DNA of 40,088 nt from Pseudomonadota bacterium (GTDB lineage: Bacteria > Pseudomonadota > Gammaproteobacteria > Acidiferrobacterales > Acidiferrobacteraceae). Where the stretch lies: positions 1 to 40,088 of the forward strand of contig JAJYHH010000114.1 of the NCBI GenBank assembly GCA_021784845.1. Direction: 5' to 3'. Positions 1 to 7,336 of this stretch are shown here, piece after piece. Both the position numbers and the translations under genes were made by a program. The notes under the pieces are model-generated. The model ran no database searches, was not told the origin of the DNA, and saw only the letters and a list, made by a program, of their open reading frames with translations. How positions within the stretch are numbered: position 1 is the first letter of the stretch; each line of letters begins with the position of its first letter.

Positions 1-8
1 ACCGGCAA

Positions 9-230
9 ATGATCGCCATGCAGAGACTGATGCAGGTTTCGTTTGGCGCGTTTGCGGGGATCCCCGCGATGCCTTATCTGAGCGTGGCCGGGCCCGCGGT
101 GACCGGATCTCTGCCGCAGCCGCGCCCTGCAGCGGCCAGTCCGGCGCCTGTGGCGGGTGCGGCCTCGCCGCGCTACCGGGTGATCCGGTGGACGCAGCCG
201 GCACACCCGCCCGCGAAGCGGGCTGCCTGA
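9..230 (+). CDS. Hypothetical protein, possibly the C-terminal end of a gene entering from the left
   Basis: The reading frame is open to the left edge of the window and stops with TGA at 228-230, so the ATG at 9 may be internal and the gene may begin outside. The visible 73 residues start with a mildly hydrophobic stretch and continue as a Pro/Ala-rich tail with several basic residues at the end. I recognise no family or motif. The last codons contain a 6-bp GCCCGC/GCGGGC stem. It could equally be a chance open frame in GC-rich DNA. Confidence 0.25.
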   Translation: MIAMQRLMQVSFGAFAGIPAMPYLSVAGPAVTGSLPQPRPAAASPAPVAGAASPRYRVIRWTQPAHPPAKRAA

Positions 231-594
231 AGGGCGGTTTGCGGCCATTATTCCCAGCCGGCGGGGTGTGCCTCGGCTGGGGTCAGAGCGGTGTGGCGGT
301 CTTTGGAAGGTAACCGCTCCCGGGCATTGCACGGCGCGCGCACGGCATTCGCCGCCCGCCTGCTGACGCGTTTTTTTCGTATCCTCAATCAGGCGCCGTT
401 GCCGCCCGTGACCGGTCGCATCGTCGGCGCGTGCCAACGCGCGTGACGGCCGGTCCTGTGTGTCTGCGGCAATCACCCTGCAACCGCCCTTTTGCCAGGG
501 GCCCTAGGGCACAATGTATGGCATGCTCGGGTTTCTGGTCGGCGCCAAGGATGGCGCCCGTCTGCCGAGATTTGCTCCCAAGTGGGGGGTGACT
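231..594. other. Intergenic stretch upstream of the truncated ATPase gene
   Basis: No open frame here has convincing coding character. The only structure I note is a perfect 10-base palindrome, GCCCTAGGGC, at 501-510, about 85 bases before the ATPase-remnant start at 595. It could be an operator of the former ATPase gene or chance. A purine-rich AGTGGGGGGT stretch just before 595 can serve as its ribosome binding site. Confidence 0.4.
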
Positions 595-747
595 ATGCCG
601 CAAGTCCACGGCACGCCGCTTGTCGAAGCCATGCTTTCTCGCCTGAAAGTCACATCCGCCGGTCTTAGTCAGACGGAAGCCGATGAGCGTCTGCGGCGGT
701 ATGGCGCCAATGCCCTTCGTCAAGTACGGCGGCTTGCGCTTTCTTGA
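595..747 (+). pseudogene. N-terminal remnant of a P-type cation-transporting ATPase
   Basis: From the ATG at 595 the frame encodes about 41 residues typical of the cytosolic N-terminal domain of P2/P3-type cation ATPases. These include a leading helix (VEAMLSRL) and the pattern GLSQTEADERLRRYGANAL, which matches the family's GLxxxEAxxRLxxYGxNxL signature. After the GANAL block, at about 717, the similarity stops; the frame runs a few codons through unrelated sequence to a stop at 745-747. The whole membrane domain, the DKTGT phosphorylation site and the ATP-binding domain (roughly 800 residues) are absent. The downstream sequence belongs to a helicase in another frame, so this is a broken 5' end left by a rearrangement. 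An AGTGGGGGGT ribosome binding site lies just upstream. The substrate cannot be told from this fragment. Confidence 0.7.
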
Positions 748-1615
748 CGCCGCGCACGTCAAAGACGTGCTCGCAGTGCTGCGCTGGGCGGAAAACCCCC
801 GTGATCGCGTGGCGGGTCTGCGTGTCCTGAAGCTGCTGCCAGGCGTCGGCCACCAGACCGCGGTTCGCCCGCTCGACTGTGTCGTCGCCCGGGCTGACGT
901 GGCAGGCGGCTTGCAGGATCAGCCCCCACCGAGCCGCGGGCAGGCCGCCTGGGGGCGGTTTCTGGCCTTGATGACGGCCCTGCGATGCGCTACGGCGATC
1001 TGGCCCCGGGACATCAGTCTCGTGGTGGCATGGTATGCCGTCCATCTCGGCCGGCTTTATGACGATGCGCCCGCCCGGCAGGCCGATCTCGACCAGTTAA
1101 CGCAGATTGCGGCCGTACATCCCTCGCGCCGCCAGTTCCTCACGGAACTGACCCTCGATCCACCCGCTGCGATCAGCGGTGAATCCGGCGCGCCCGCGCG
1201 GGATGAGGACTACCTGACCCTGTCCACCATTCATTCGGCGAAAGGGCAGGAATGGCGGGCGGTTTATCTCCTGAATGCCGTCGATGGCTGCCTGCCCTCG
1301 GATATGGCGACCGGGCGGCAGGATGAGATTGAGGAGGAACGCCGCCTTTTGTATGTCGCCATGACCCGTGCCCGCGATCACCTGCAGATCGTCGTGCCGC
1401 AGCGTTTCTTCGTCACGCACCAGGCCGCGCGCGGTGATCGCCATGTCTATGCAGGCAGAACACGCTTCATTCCCGAGAGTCTGCTTGGGCTCTTCGATGT
1501 CGTCGCGTGGCCGCCGGCCCCTGTGGCCGATGCACCGCCGGATCCGGGAACGGGCGCCGTGGTGGCGGGCATGCGCGCGCGCATCCGGTCTCTGCTGGAG
1601 CGTGGCGGCGCCTGA
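710..1615 (+). pseudogene. C-terminal fragment of a UvrD/Rep-like superfamily 1 DNA helicase
   Basis: The ~300 residues match the C-terminal half of a UvrD-like ATP-dependent helicase. The similarity begins abruptly with MPFVKYGG (family form IPFVKYGGLxFLEAAHVKDVLA), continues through RWAENPRDRVAG, and includes motif V (STIHSAKGQEW) and motif VI (EEERRLLYVAMTRARD). It ends with the family's normal tail (RHVYAGRTRFIPESLLGLF). The Walker A motif, motif II (DExx) and motif III are missing, so it cannot hydrolyse ATP. The ATG at 710 is fortuitous: it lies where the ATPase remnant and helicase sequence meet. Intact relatives have roughly 680-730 residues, so more than half is lost. Translation of the fragment is possible but no good ribosome binding site is seen. 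Confidence 0.8.
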
Positions 1616-2354
1616 GTTTTCTCTTGGGGGCGAGCAGTTCGATCAGAATCGAATGAAATCCGGTCACTGTGCGCCAATAAGGGGAGATTGGCAGGCATGG
1701 GTGAATCCGTCCCGCCGCAAATCGCCTGCATCCGCGTCTTAAGCCGCGGCCAGCCGCGAGCCCCTTCGGAAAGCATGATCGGGAACGGCAAAAGCGAGCC
1801 TCCGAACTTTCCGGCCGCATAGTCTGGCGATCGTGATCACGGGCGCCAGGATGGGCGCAAGAAGCCTCCCTGCCGGCGGCAAGGGCCCGGCGACGGCCGC
1901 CAAGACCTGGGCGAAGCGGGCAAGATTTTCTGGCGCCTAACCAATAAAGAGCCTGGCGATGCCTTGTGCAGACTCGTCTGCGCCATTGCCAGAGGGCGCC
2001 ATGCCATCGCAGCGGGAAGGCGTGACGGGGACGGGCATCCGGACGCTCCATTGGGGACGTCCGCTTTGACGGGGTCCGTCGGCAACGGGGAATACAGGGC
2101 GCAAACAGCGCAATCGCTGACAGTGGCGGTGACCGGCCCCTGCGCGGCAAAGCGTGCGCGGTCTGCGGTACGGTACAAAAAAGTGATGGCGGTATCGGTG
2201 CGGCAAGGGATTGACCCGCAGTGCAGGCGCCTGTCGCGGCCGGGATAATGCGGCCAGGAATCTCGCTGCATTCGCGGCGAGTTGGGCCGTGTCAGCCGGT
2301 CTTTACGGGGGGCTCTGGGCGAGAGGAAGGCGTGGGCAGGTCCGAGAGCGCCGT
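1616..2354. other. About 740 bases with no supported gene
   Basis: Several overlapping open frames exist on both strands (for example minus 1837-2394 and 1467-2150, plus 1964-2248), but none shows a recognisable domain and all have the Arg/Pro/Ala-rich look of chance frames in GC-rich DNA. The minus frame around 2000-2150 contains a DCAVC motif, which might hint at a decayed small metal- or membrane-related gene; I cannot assign it. The region lies between the helicase fragment and the 3' end of oxyR and may be gene debris. Confidence 0.4.
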
Positions 2355-3293
2355 TCACAACTGTGTCGCGGCATCGGGGATCGGCTGAAGGCACGACACC
2401 AGATGGTCGCGTATGGCCGTGCGCAATGCCGCGATCGCCTGCGGGCGCGGAAAGTGTTCGCGCCAGGCAAGAACGATGCGTCGCGTGGGGGCCGGGGGCG
2501 CAAAAGGGCGCAGGGCCACCAGGGCGGAACCAACGTGGTCACGGGCACTGGCAGAGCAGGGCAAAACCGTGATGCCGACGCCGCTTGCCACCATGTAGCG
2601 GATGGTCTCGAGCGAGCCGCCCTCGAGCGTTTTTTGCCATTCCCCGGGCTTTGTGCGCGCAAGCCCGCCGCAGACCTTCAACACTTGATCGCGGAAGCAG
2701 TTGCCGGTTCCGAGCACGAGGGTCGTTTCTTCCGCGAGCCGCTCGGGCTCGATCTGTGTCCATGCGGTCCATGGGTGATCCGGCGGCAGGGCGACGACGA
2801 AGGGTTCATCGTAGAGCGGCGCGGTGGACAGGCCGCTTTCGGCGAACGGTTCGGAGACGATGATGGCGTCGAGTTCGCCTTGCCGCAGGCGCTCGGCCAG
2901 AACGCGCGTGAAATGTTCCTCGATGATGAGCGGCATCTTCGGTAACTGCGCCCGCAGGGTGGTGATCAGGCGCGGAAACAGGTACGGACCGACTGTGTAG
3001 AGGGCGCCGATCCGCAACGGTGCCGCATAGGGATCGGCGCCCGCCTCGGCCATCGCCTTCAGGGCGCGTGTCTCATCGAGGATGCGCGTGGCCTGGGCGA
3101 CGACCTGCGCGCCAACGGGTGTCAGCGCGATCTCGCCTGCGCGCCGCTCAACGAGGACGACGCCGAGCTCGTCTTCGAACTTCTTGATGGCGACGCTCAG
3201 GGTGGGCTGGCTGACGAAACAGGCCGCTGCCGCCCGCCCAAAATGCCGTTCGCGGGCCAGAGCCACAAGGTATCGCAATTCCGTCAGGGTCAT
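2355..3293 (-). CDS. oxyR: OxyR, hydrogen-peroxide-sensing LysR-family regulator
   Basis: This 312-residue protein has an N-terminal LysR helix-turn-helix (residues ~1-60, with FVSQPTLSVAIKKFE) and a substrate-binding-like domain. It carries GNCFRDQVLKVC, which places cysteines at residues 199 and 208, the numbering of the redox pair in E. coli OxyR. These form the disulfide that switches OxyR to its activating form on exposure to peroxide. I start it at the ATG at 3293; a TTG two codons upstream is in frame but less likely. The gene is divergent from a peroxiredoxin-glutaredoxin gene, a common OxyR target, and an OxyR-type site overlaps its own start codon, suggesting autoregulation. Length and motifs are normal for the family. 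Confidence 0.95.
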   Translation of the reverse strand: MTLTELRYLVALARERHFGRAAAACFVSQPTLSVAIKKFEDELGVVLVERRAGEIALTPVGAQVVAQATRILDETRALKAMAEAGADPYAAPLRIGALYTVGPYLFPRLITTLRAQLPKMPLIIEEHFTRVLAERLRQGELDAIIVSEPFAESGLSTAPLYDEPFVVALPPDHPWTAWTQIEPERLAEETTLVLGTGNCFRDQVLKVCGGLARTKPGEWQKTLEGGSLETIRYMVASGVGITVLPCSASARDHVGSALVALRPFAPPAPTRRIVLAWREHFPRPQAIAALRTAIRDHLVSCLQPIPDAATQL

Positions 3294-3328
3294 AGCCAAA
3301 TACTATAGCACAGGTAGTCACAATTCAT
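3292..3328. promoter_or_regulatory. Predicted OxyR binding site between oxyR and the peroxiredoxin gene
   Basis: The sequence reads ATAG-N7-CTAT-N7-GTAG-N7-TCAT, matching the OxyR consensus ATAG-N7-CTAT-N7-ATAG-N7-CTAT at 13 of 16 positions with exact 7-base spacing throughout. The left end overlaps the oxyR start codon and the right end abuts the -35 element proposed for the divergent peroxiredoxin gene. This fits repression of oxyR together with activation of the peroxiredoxin. Confidence 0.7.
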
Positions 3329-3357
3329 TGTACCAATGACTTCAGGGTGCGTATTGT
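3328..3357 (+). promoter_or_regulatory. Candidate sigma-70 promoter of the peroxiredoxin-glutaredoxin gene
   Basis: TTGTAC (3328-3333) and TATTGT (3352-3357) are separated by 18 bases. Both are imperfect, as expected for an activator-dependent promoter. The predicted OxyR site ends at the first base of the -35 element. Confidence 0.45.
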
Positions 3358-3412
3358 GGACCAGACCAGCGGGGAGAGACCCGACTCAGATGACAAAAAA
3401 AGGAGAACACTC

Positions 3413-4150
3413 ATGCAGAACAATCGCGAAGGACAGAAGGTACCGAATGTGGTGTTTCGGACGCGGGTTGACAACGCCTGGGTCGATCGGAGCTGCGTCG
3501 ACATTTTCACCGGTCGCACCGTAGTCGTGTTCGGCCTGCCGGGGGCATACACGCCAACCTGTTCGACAAGCCATGTGCCGCGTTTCCATGAACTGGCGCC
3601 GGTCTTCCGGGCCAACGGAGTCGACGAGATCGTCTGTGTGTCGGTCAACGACGCCTTCGTCATGAACGCCTGGCAGAAGGATCAGGGCGCCTCGCGTATC
3701 ACGTTTCTCCCCGACGGCAACGGCGAGTTCACGGCGGCCATGGGCATGCTCGTCGACAAGTCAGACCTCGGTTTCGGCAAGCGTTCATGGCGTTATGCCA
3801 TGCTCGTGCGCGACGGCGTGATCGAGAAGATGTTCATCGAACCCGAAGTCGAAGGGGACCCCTTCGAGGTTTCGGATGCCGATACGATGCTCCGCTATCT
3901 CAATCCGCAGGCGCGCGAACCGGAATTCGCCTTTCTCTTTACCAAGGCGGGCTGCCCTCACTGCGCGCGCGCCAAGGCGTTGCTGGAGCGCCACGGTCTG
4001 CCGTATGAAGAGGCGGTGGTCGATGGCAGCATTTCGAGCCGTGCCTTGCGGGCTGTCACCAACCGCGCCTCCCTTCCCCAGATCTTCATCCAGGGGCAGC
4101 ACGTGGGCGGCGCAGACGATCTCGACCGCTATCTCAGGGGCCGGCCGTAA
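3413..4150 (+). CDS. Hybrid peroxiredoxin-glutaredoxin (PGdx-type peroxidase)
   Basis: The 245-residue protein fuses a Prx5-type peroxiredoxin (residues 1-165) to a glutaredoxin (about 172-245). The peroxidatic cysteine is C50 in GAYTPTCS. The glutaredoxin active site is CPHC at 181-184 (more usual CPYC/CPFC), followed by the cis-proline motif LPQIF and a GGADDL glutathione-binding turn. In this family, known from Haemophilus and Chromatium, the enzyme reduces H2O2 and alkyl hydroperoxides with electrons from glutathione through its own glutaredoxin domain. The start at 3413 follows an AAAGGAG ribosome binding site; a GTG at 3347 in the same frame is rejected because it lacks one and overlaps the promoter. 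Regulation by the divergent OxyR is likely. The gshA and gshB genes further right would supply glutathione. Confidence 0.93.
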   Translation: MQNNREGQKVPNVVFRTRVDNAWVDRSCVDIFTGRTVVVFGLPGAYTPTCSTSHVPRFHELAPVFRANGVDEIVCVSVNDAFVMNAWQKDQGASRITFLPDGNGEFTAAMGMLVDKSDLGFGKRSWRYAMLVRDGVIEKMFIEPEVEGDPFEVSDADTMLRYLNPQAREPEFAFLFTKAGCPHCARAKALLERHGLPYEEAVVDGSISSRALRAVTNRASLPQIFIQGQHVGGADDLDRYLRGRP

Positions 4151-4180
4151 GTTCCCTGGCCGCAGGTTCCGGGGCTCCCC

Positions 4181-4810
4181 TCAATGGGGTGCGTGGCGGC
4201 CGGGAGGTGTGACGATCAGACGGCCATACATGTGAAAGGCCCTGGCATGGTCTGCGACCGGGCAGACGTAGTAGTACGTCCCGGGCCGTGTGATACGGAA
4301 TTTCGCACGGCCCACCGCATAACGGGCCTGTTGCTCGTGTGGCGAGGTGCGCGGCGCGAGGATGAGGGTCTGCGCGATGTCGGTCTCACGCGTATCGGGG
4401 ATCACCACGGGGTAGGGCGGCGGCATGGTCGTGACCAGGAAACCGTGCGACATGCCGGGGCCCTTATCCATGTTCAGCAGCGTCACGGTCACTTGCGCGC
4501 CGGCCGTGACGACGAGCTCTGGATTGGTCAGTCCACCCGCTTCAAAGGTCATGTCCGGATGGCGGGGCGCATTGGCGACCAGGATGATGTGGACGCGGCG
4601 CCCGCGAAAGCCTATCTGCGCGCCTGATCTGTGCCCTTCGCGCATCGATTGCTGCCACAGCGAGCGGGCCTCCCGCCAGGGGCGTGTGGCGGCGCGGACC
4701 GGTTGTTGCCCGGACATAAGCATGCCGGACATGGGCATGTGCATGGCGGCGAGCGCGCCCGGACCGGCGAGAAAGCTTGTGGCAACAAACAGGGCGCGAA
4801 CGATACGCAT
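4181..4810 (-). CDS. Rusticyanin-like periplasmic blue copper protein (cupredoxin)
   Basis: The 209-residue protein has a signal peptide (residues 1 to ~22, ending ALAA) and a cupredoxin fold resembling rusticyanin and sulfocyanin. It shows a WREARSLWQQ helix near the N-terminus, NPELVVTAGAQVTVTLLN, GMSHGF (H122) and the copper loop beginning YYYVCPVADH. Probable ligands are H122, C183, H188 and M194. Rusticyanin spaces the loop C-x4-H-x4-M; here it is C-x4-H-x5-M with a histidine (H193) where the methionine is expected. Rusticyanin-type proteins carry electrons in iron oxidation or related acidophile respiration. The ATG at 4810 follows GGAG. It converges with the peroxiredoxin gene, 30 bases apart, and stands alone otherwise. 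The specific electron partner cannot be read from the window. Confidence 0.85.
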   Translation of the reverse strand: MRIVRALFVATSFLAGPGALAAMHMPMSGMLMSGQQPVRAATRPWREARSLWQQSMREGHRSGAQIGFRGRRVHIILVANAPRHPDMTFEAGGLTNPELVVTAGAQVTVTLLNMDKGPGMSHGFLVTTMPPPYPVVIPDTRETDIAQTLILAPRTSPHEQQARYAVGRAKFRITRPGTYYYVCPVADHARAFHMYGRLIVTPPGRHAPH

Positions 4811-4893
4811 CGGATGCTCCGTCAAAGAGGAGGCACTATAGGGAGGTGGCGCGTGTGCGTCAACGGGGTGCGGGGTCCGGGTGCCGGGCGCTG

Positions 4894-7257
4894 TCATCCC
4901 GCGCGGCGCGCAAGGAGTTCGGTCAAGTCGTCTGCCGGCAACGGGCGACCAAGCAAAAAGCCTTGAGCCACATCGCAATGGTGGTTGCGCAGGAAAAGGA
5001 GCTGGTATTCGGTTTCGACACCTTCGGCAATGACATCCAGCGACAGTTCGTGGGCGAGCGTGATGATGGCCGCCGTGATCGCGCCGCCGTCGCCCTGCTG
5101 CGTGATGTCGGTCACGAAGGACTGGTCGATTTTCAGGGCGTTGATGGGGAAGCGGCGCAGGTAGCTGAGCGATGAGTATCCGGTGCCAAAATCATCGATG
5201 GTCAGGCGTACGCCCATGTCGCTGATGGTCGCCAGCATGTCGATTGCACTCTGGGCGCCTTCCATGACCACGGATTCGGTCAGCTCGAGCTCCAGAACGC
5301 CCTCGCTCTGCGGGTATTGTGCAAGCGCCTCCGACAGCGTGGCCAGGAAGGCGCGCTGGCGGAACTGGCGGGCCGAGATGTTCACGGAGATGCGCGTGTC
5401 GCCAAGTCCGGCATGCCGCCACGCTGCGATCTGCTGCAACGCGGTGCGTACCGCCCATTCGCCTGTCGGGATGATGAGACCTGTTTCTTCAAGAAGCGGC
5501 ACGAACCCCGAAGGCAGGACGATCGCGCCCGATTCCTGCCGCCAGCGCATGAGGGCCTCCACCCCGATTATGGATCCGGTCGTGACGTCGATCTGGGGTT
5601 GATAGAAAAGCGCGAACTCATCGCGCTGCAGGGCGCGGCGCAGGCGCGCTTCGAGGGTCAATCGATCGAGCGAGCGCGCATTCATTTCCGCGACGTAGAA
5701 TTCGTAGGTATTGCCGCCACGCAGCTTCGCCTGATCGAGGGCGCTCCCCGCATTTTTGAGAAGAGACTGGGCGTCCGTTCCGTCTTCCGGGTAGAGGCTG
5801 ATGCCGACGCTTATGGTCAGAAAGAGTTCGTGGCCCAGCACCATGAACGGATCCAGAACGGCCGCCTCCAGGCGATCGGCGAAAACGGCGGCCTCCTCGT
5901 GATCGGCAATCGGCGCCAGCAGCCCGGCAAACTCATCTCCCCCCAGGCGGGCGAGCATCATGCGCGGCGCGGCGAGTGTACGCAGGCGGTTGGCGAATTC
6001 CTGCACCACCTCATCGCTGGCCACCGGTCCAAAGGTGTCGTTGACGCGCTGAAAACGGTCAAGATCGATGATCATGACCGCAAGGGGCGCGCCCGCTTGA
6101 ATAGCCGTGTCGATCTGCTGCAAGAGTCGGGGGCGGATCGCAAGTCCGGTCAGTGCATCATGCTCTGCCAGATGCCGCAACCGCTCTTCCGTGGCAAGAC
6201 GGTCTGTTATGTCGCGTCCGGTCGAGACGAAATAGGAGATGCTGCCCGACTCGTCGCGCAGAGGCGCAATCGTGGCCTGTTCGTAATAGAGGGAACCATC
6301 CTTGCGGCGGTTGATGAAAACATCCCGGTACGTGCGCCCGCCGCAGATCTCATGCCACACGCGCTCATAGAAGCCAGGCTCGTGATGGCCGGAGCGCAGC
6401 ATCCGGGGAGTGTGCCCGATCACCTCATCACGGCTGTAGCCCGTGATGCGTTCGAAGGCCTTGTTCACGTAACGGATCGCGCCTGCCTTGTCGATCAGGA
6501 AGACGGAATCACCCGCCTGTTCGACGGCGACCGTCAACCGCCGCAATTCCTGTTCGGCGCGCCTTCGCGCCGCAATCTCGGCGGCGAGTTCCACACCCCG
6601 TCGTGTCTGCAGATCCTGCAGACGCTTGCGGTGATTTCGCCATTGCTCGCGCGTGAGTGCGTCGCTGATGCTGTGTGCGGCGGCCCTCAGGAGTTCCGGC
6701 CCGATCCCAAGCAAAGCTCCCTGGCAGGCGACAAGCCCCAGGCAACCGAGCACGCGGCTGCCGTCCGTGAGGCGCAACGTCACCCAGTAATCACCAGGCA
6801 GGAGGTGCGCGGGCAGGAGGTGACGGGAGCCGCGGCGGGCCAGGGCCACAGGGGTCTCTTCGCGCCAGGCCGGCAGGGCGTCGTGGCGGCGCGTCAGGCG
6901 GTGTCCGCGTTCGAGTCGAATATGCCCGCTGCGTACGCCCGGGAAGGTGCGCAGGGCGCATTCAGCCCGCGCCAGCACCTGGCTTAGGCCGCGCGCGCCG
7001 GCCAGGGCCGCAATCAGCCGGGGCAAGGCGGAAATCTGGATGCGGGGGTCCGGGCGCCAGATCGTGCGCGCAAGACGAGGCGACACGAGCCGCCTGTGTG
7101 GCGTACGGGTGTACAGGGCGCGTATGCGATGCACGCCATCCACGCTGACGAGCGTGCGCCGTACGGGGCGTCCGTGCGCCTTCAGCCACGGCGCGAGATT
7201 GTGGATGCAGGCATGCTCGTCGAGCATGATGATGTACTCGGGGGTCTCGTCCACCAT
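4894..7257 (-). CDS. PAS-GGDEF-EAL protein, probable cyclic-di-GMP phosphodiesterase
   Basis: This 787-residue cytoplasmic protein has an unassigned N-terminus (1-85), a GAF-like region (~85-205), a coiled coil (~205-240), a PAS domain (~241-350), GGDEF (~362-520) and EAL (~535-785). The EAL domain keeps VEALMRW (E567), DDFGTG (688-693) and EGVET (745-749), so phosphodiesterase activity is likely. The GGDEF domain has the GGDEF motif (439-443), but DALTGLAIR replaces the usual LTGLxNR, GPVASD replaces GHxxGD, and no RxxD inhibitory site precedes GGDEF. It may act mainly as a regulatory GTP-binding module. No transmembrane segment is evident. The start follows GGAGGT. Cyclic-di-GMP often tunes type IV pilus activity, and twitching genes lie in the same window, but a link is only a guess. 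Confidence 0.9.
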   Translation of the reverse strand: MVDETPEYIIMLDEHACIHNLAPWLKAHGRPVRRTLVSVDGVHRIRALYTRTPHRRLVSPRLARTIWRPDPRIQISALPRLIAALAGARGLSQVLARAECALRTFPGVRSGHIRLERGHRLTRRHDALPAWREETPVALARRGSRHLLPAHLLPGDYWVTLRLTDGSRVLGCLGLVACQGALLGIGPELLRAAAHSISDALTREQWRNHRKRLQDLQTRRGVELAAEIAARRRAEQELRRLTVAVEQAGDSVFLIDKAGAIRYVNKAFERITGYSRDEVIGHTPRMLRSGHHEPGFYERVWHEICGGRTYRDVFINRRKDGSLYYEQATIAPLRDESGSISYFVSTGRDITDRLATEERLRHLAEHDALTGLAIRPRLLQQIDTAIQAGAPLAVMIIDLDRFQRVNDTFGPVASDEVVQEFANRLRTLAAPRMMLARLGGDEFAGLLAPIADHEEAAVFADRLEAAVLDPFMVLGHELFLTISVGISLYPEDGTDAQSLLKNAGSALDQAKLRGGNTYEFYVAEMNARSLDRLTLEARLRRALQRDEFALFYQPQIDVTTGSIIGVEALMRWRQESGAIVLPSGFVPLLEETGLIIPTGEWAVRTALQQIAAWRHAGLGDTRISVNISARQFRQRAFLATLSEALAQYPQSEGVLELELTESVVMEGAQSAIDMLATISDMGVRLTIDDFGTGYSSLSYLRRFPINALKIDQSFVTDITQQGDGGAITAAIITLAHELSLDVIAEGVETEYQLLFLRNHHCDVAQGFLLGRPLPADDLTELLARRAG

Positions 7258-7336
7258 AGGACCTCCAGGACCCGCGAGTATAAGAAAGCCGGCTGTGTCC
7301 GAGAAGCGCCCTGCGGGTCACGGGGCCCGGCCGGAC

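Noticed and set aside
1837-2394. A 185-codon minus-strand frame partly overlapping the end of oxyR
   Set aside because: It overlaps a certain gene, has low-complexity Arg/Pro/Ser composition, and I recognise no domain beyond a short DCAVC motif.
5317-6987. A 556-codon plus-strand open frame opposite the PAS-GGDEF-EAL gene
   Set aside because: Antisense shadow; the minus strand contains complete GGDEF and EAL signatures.
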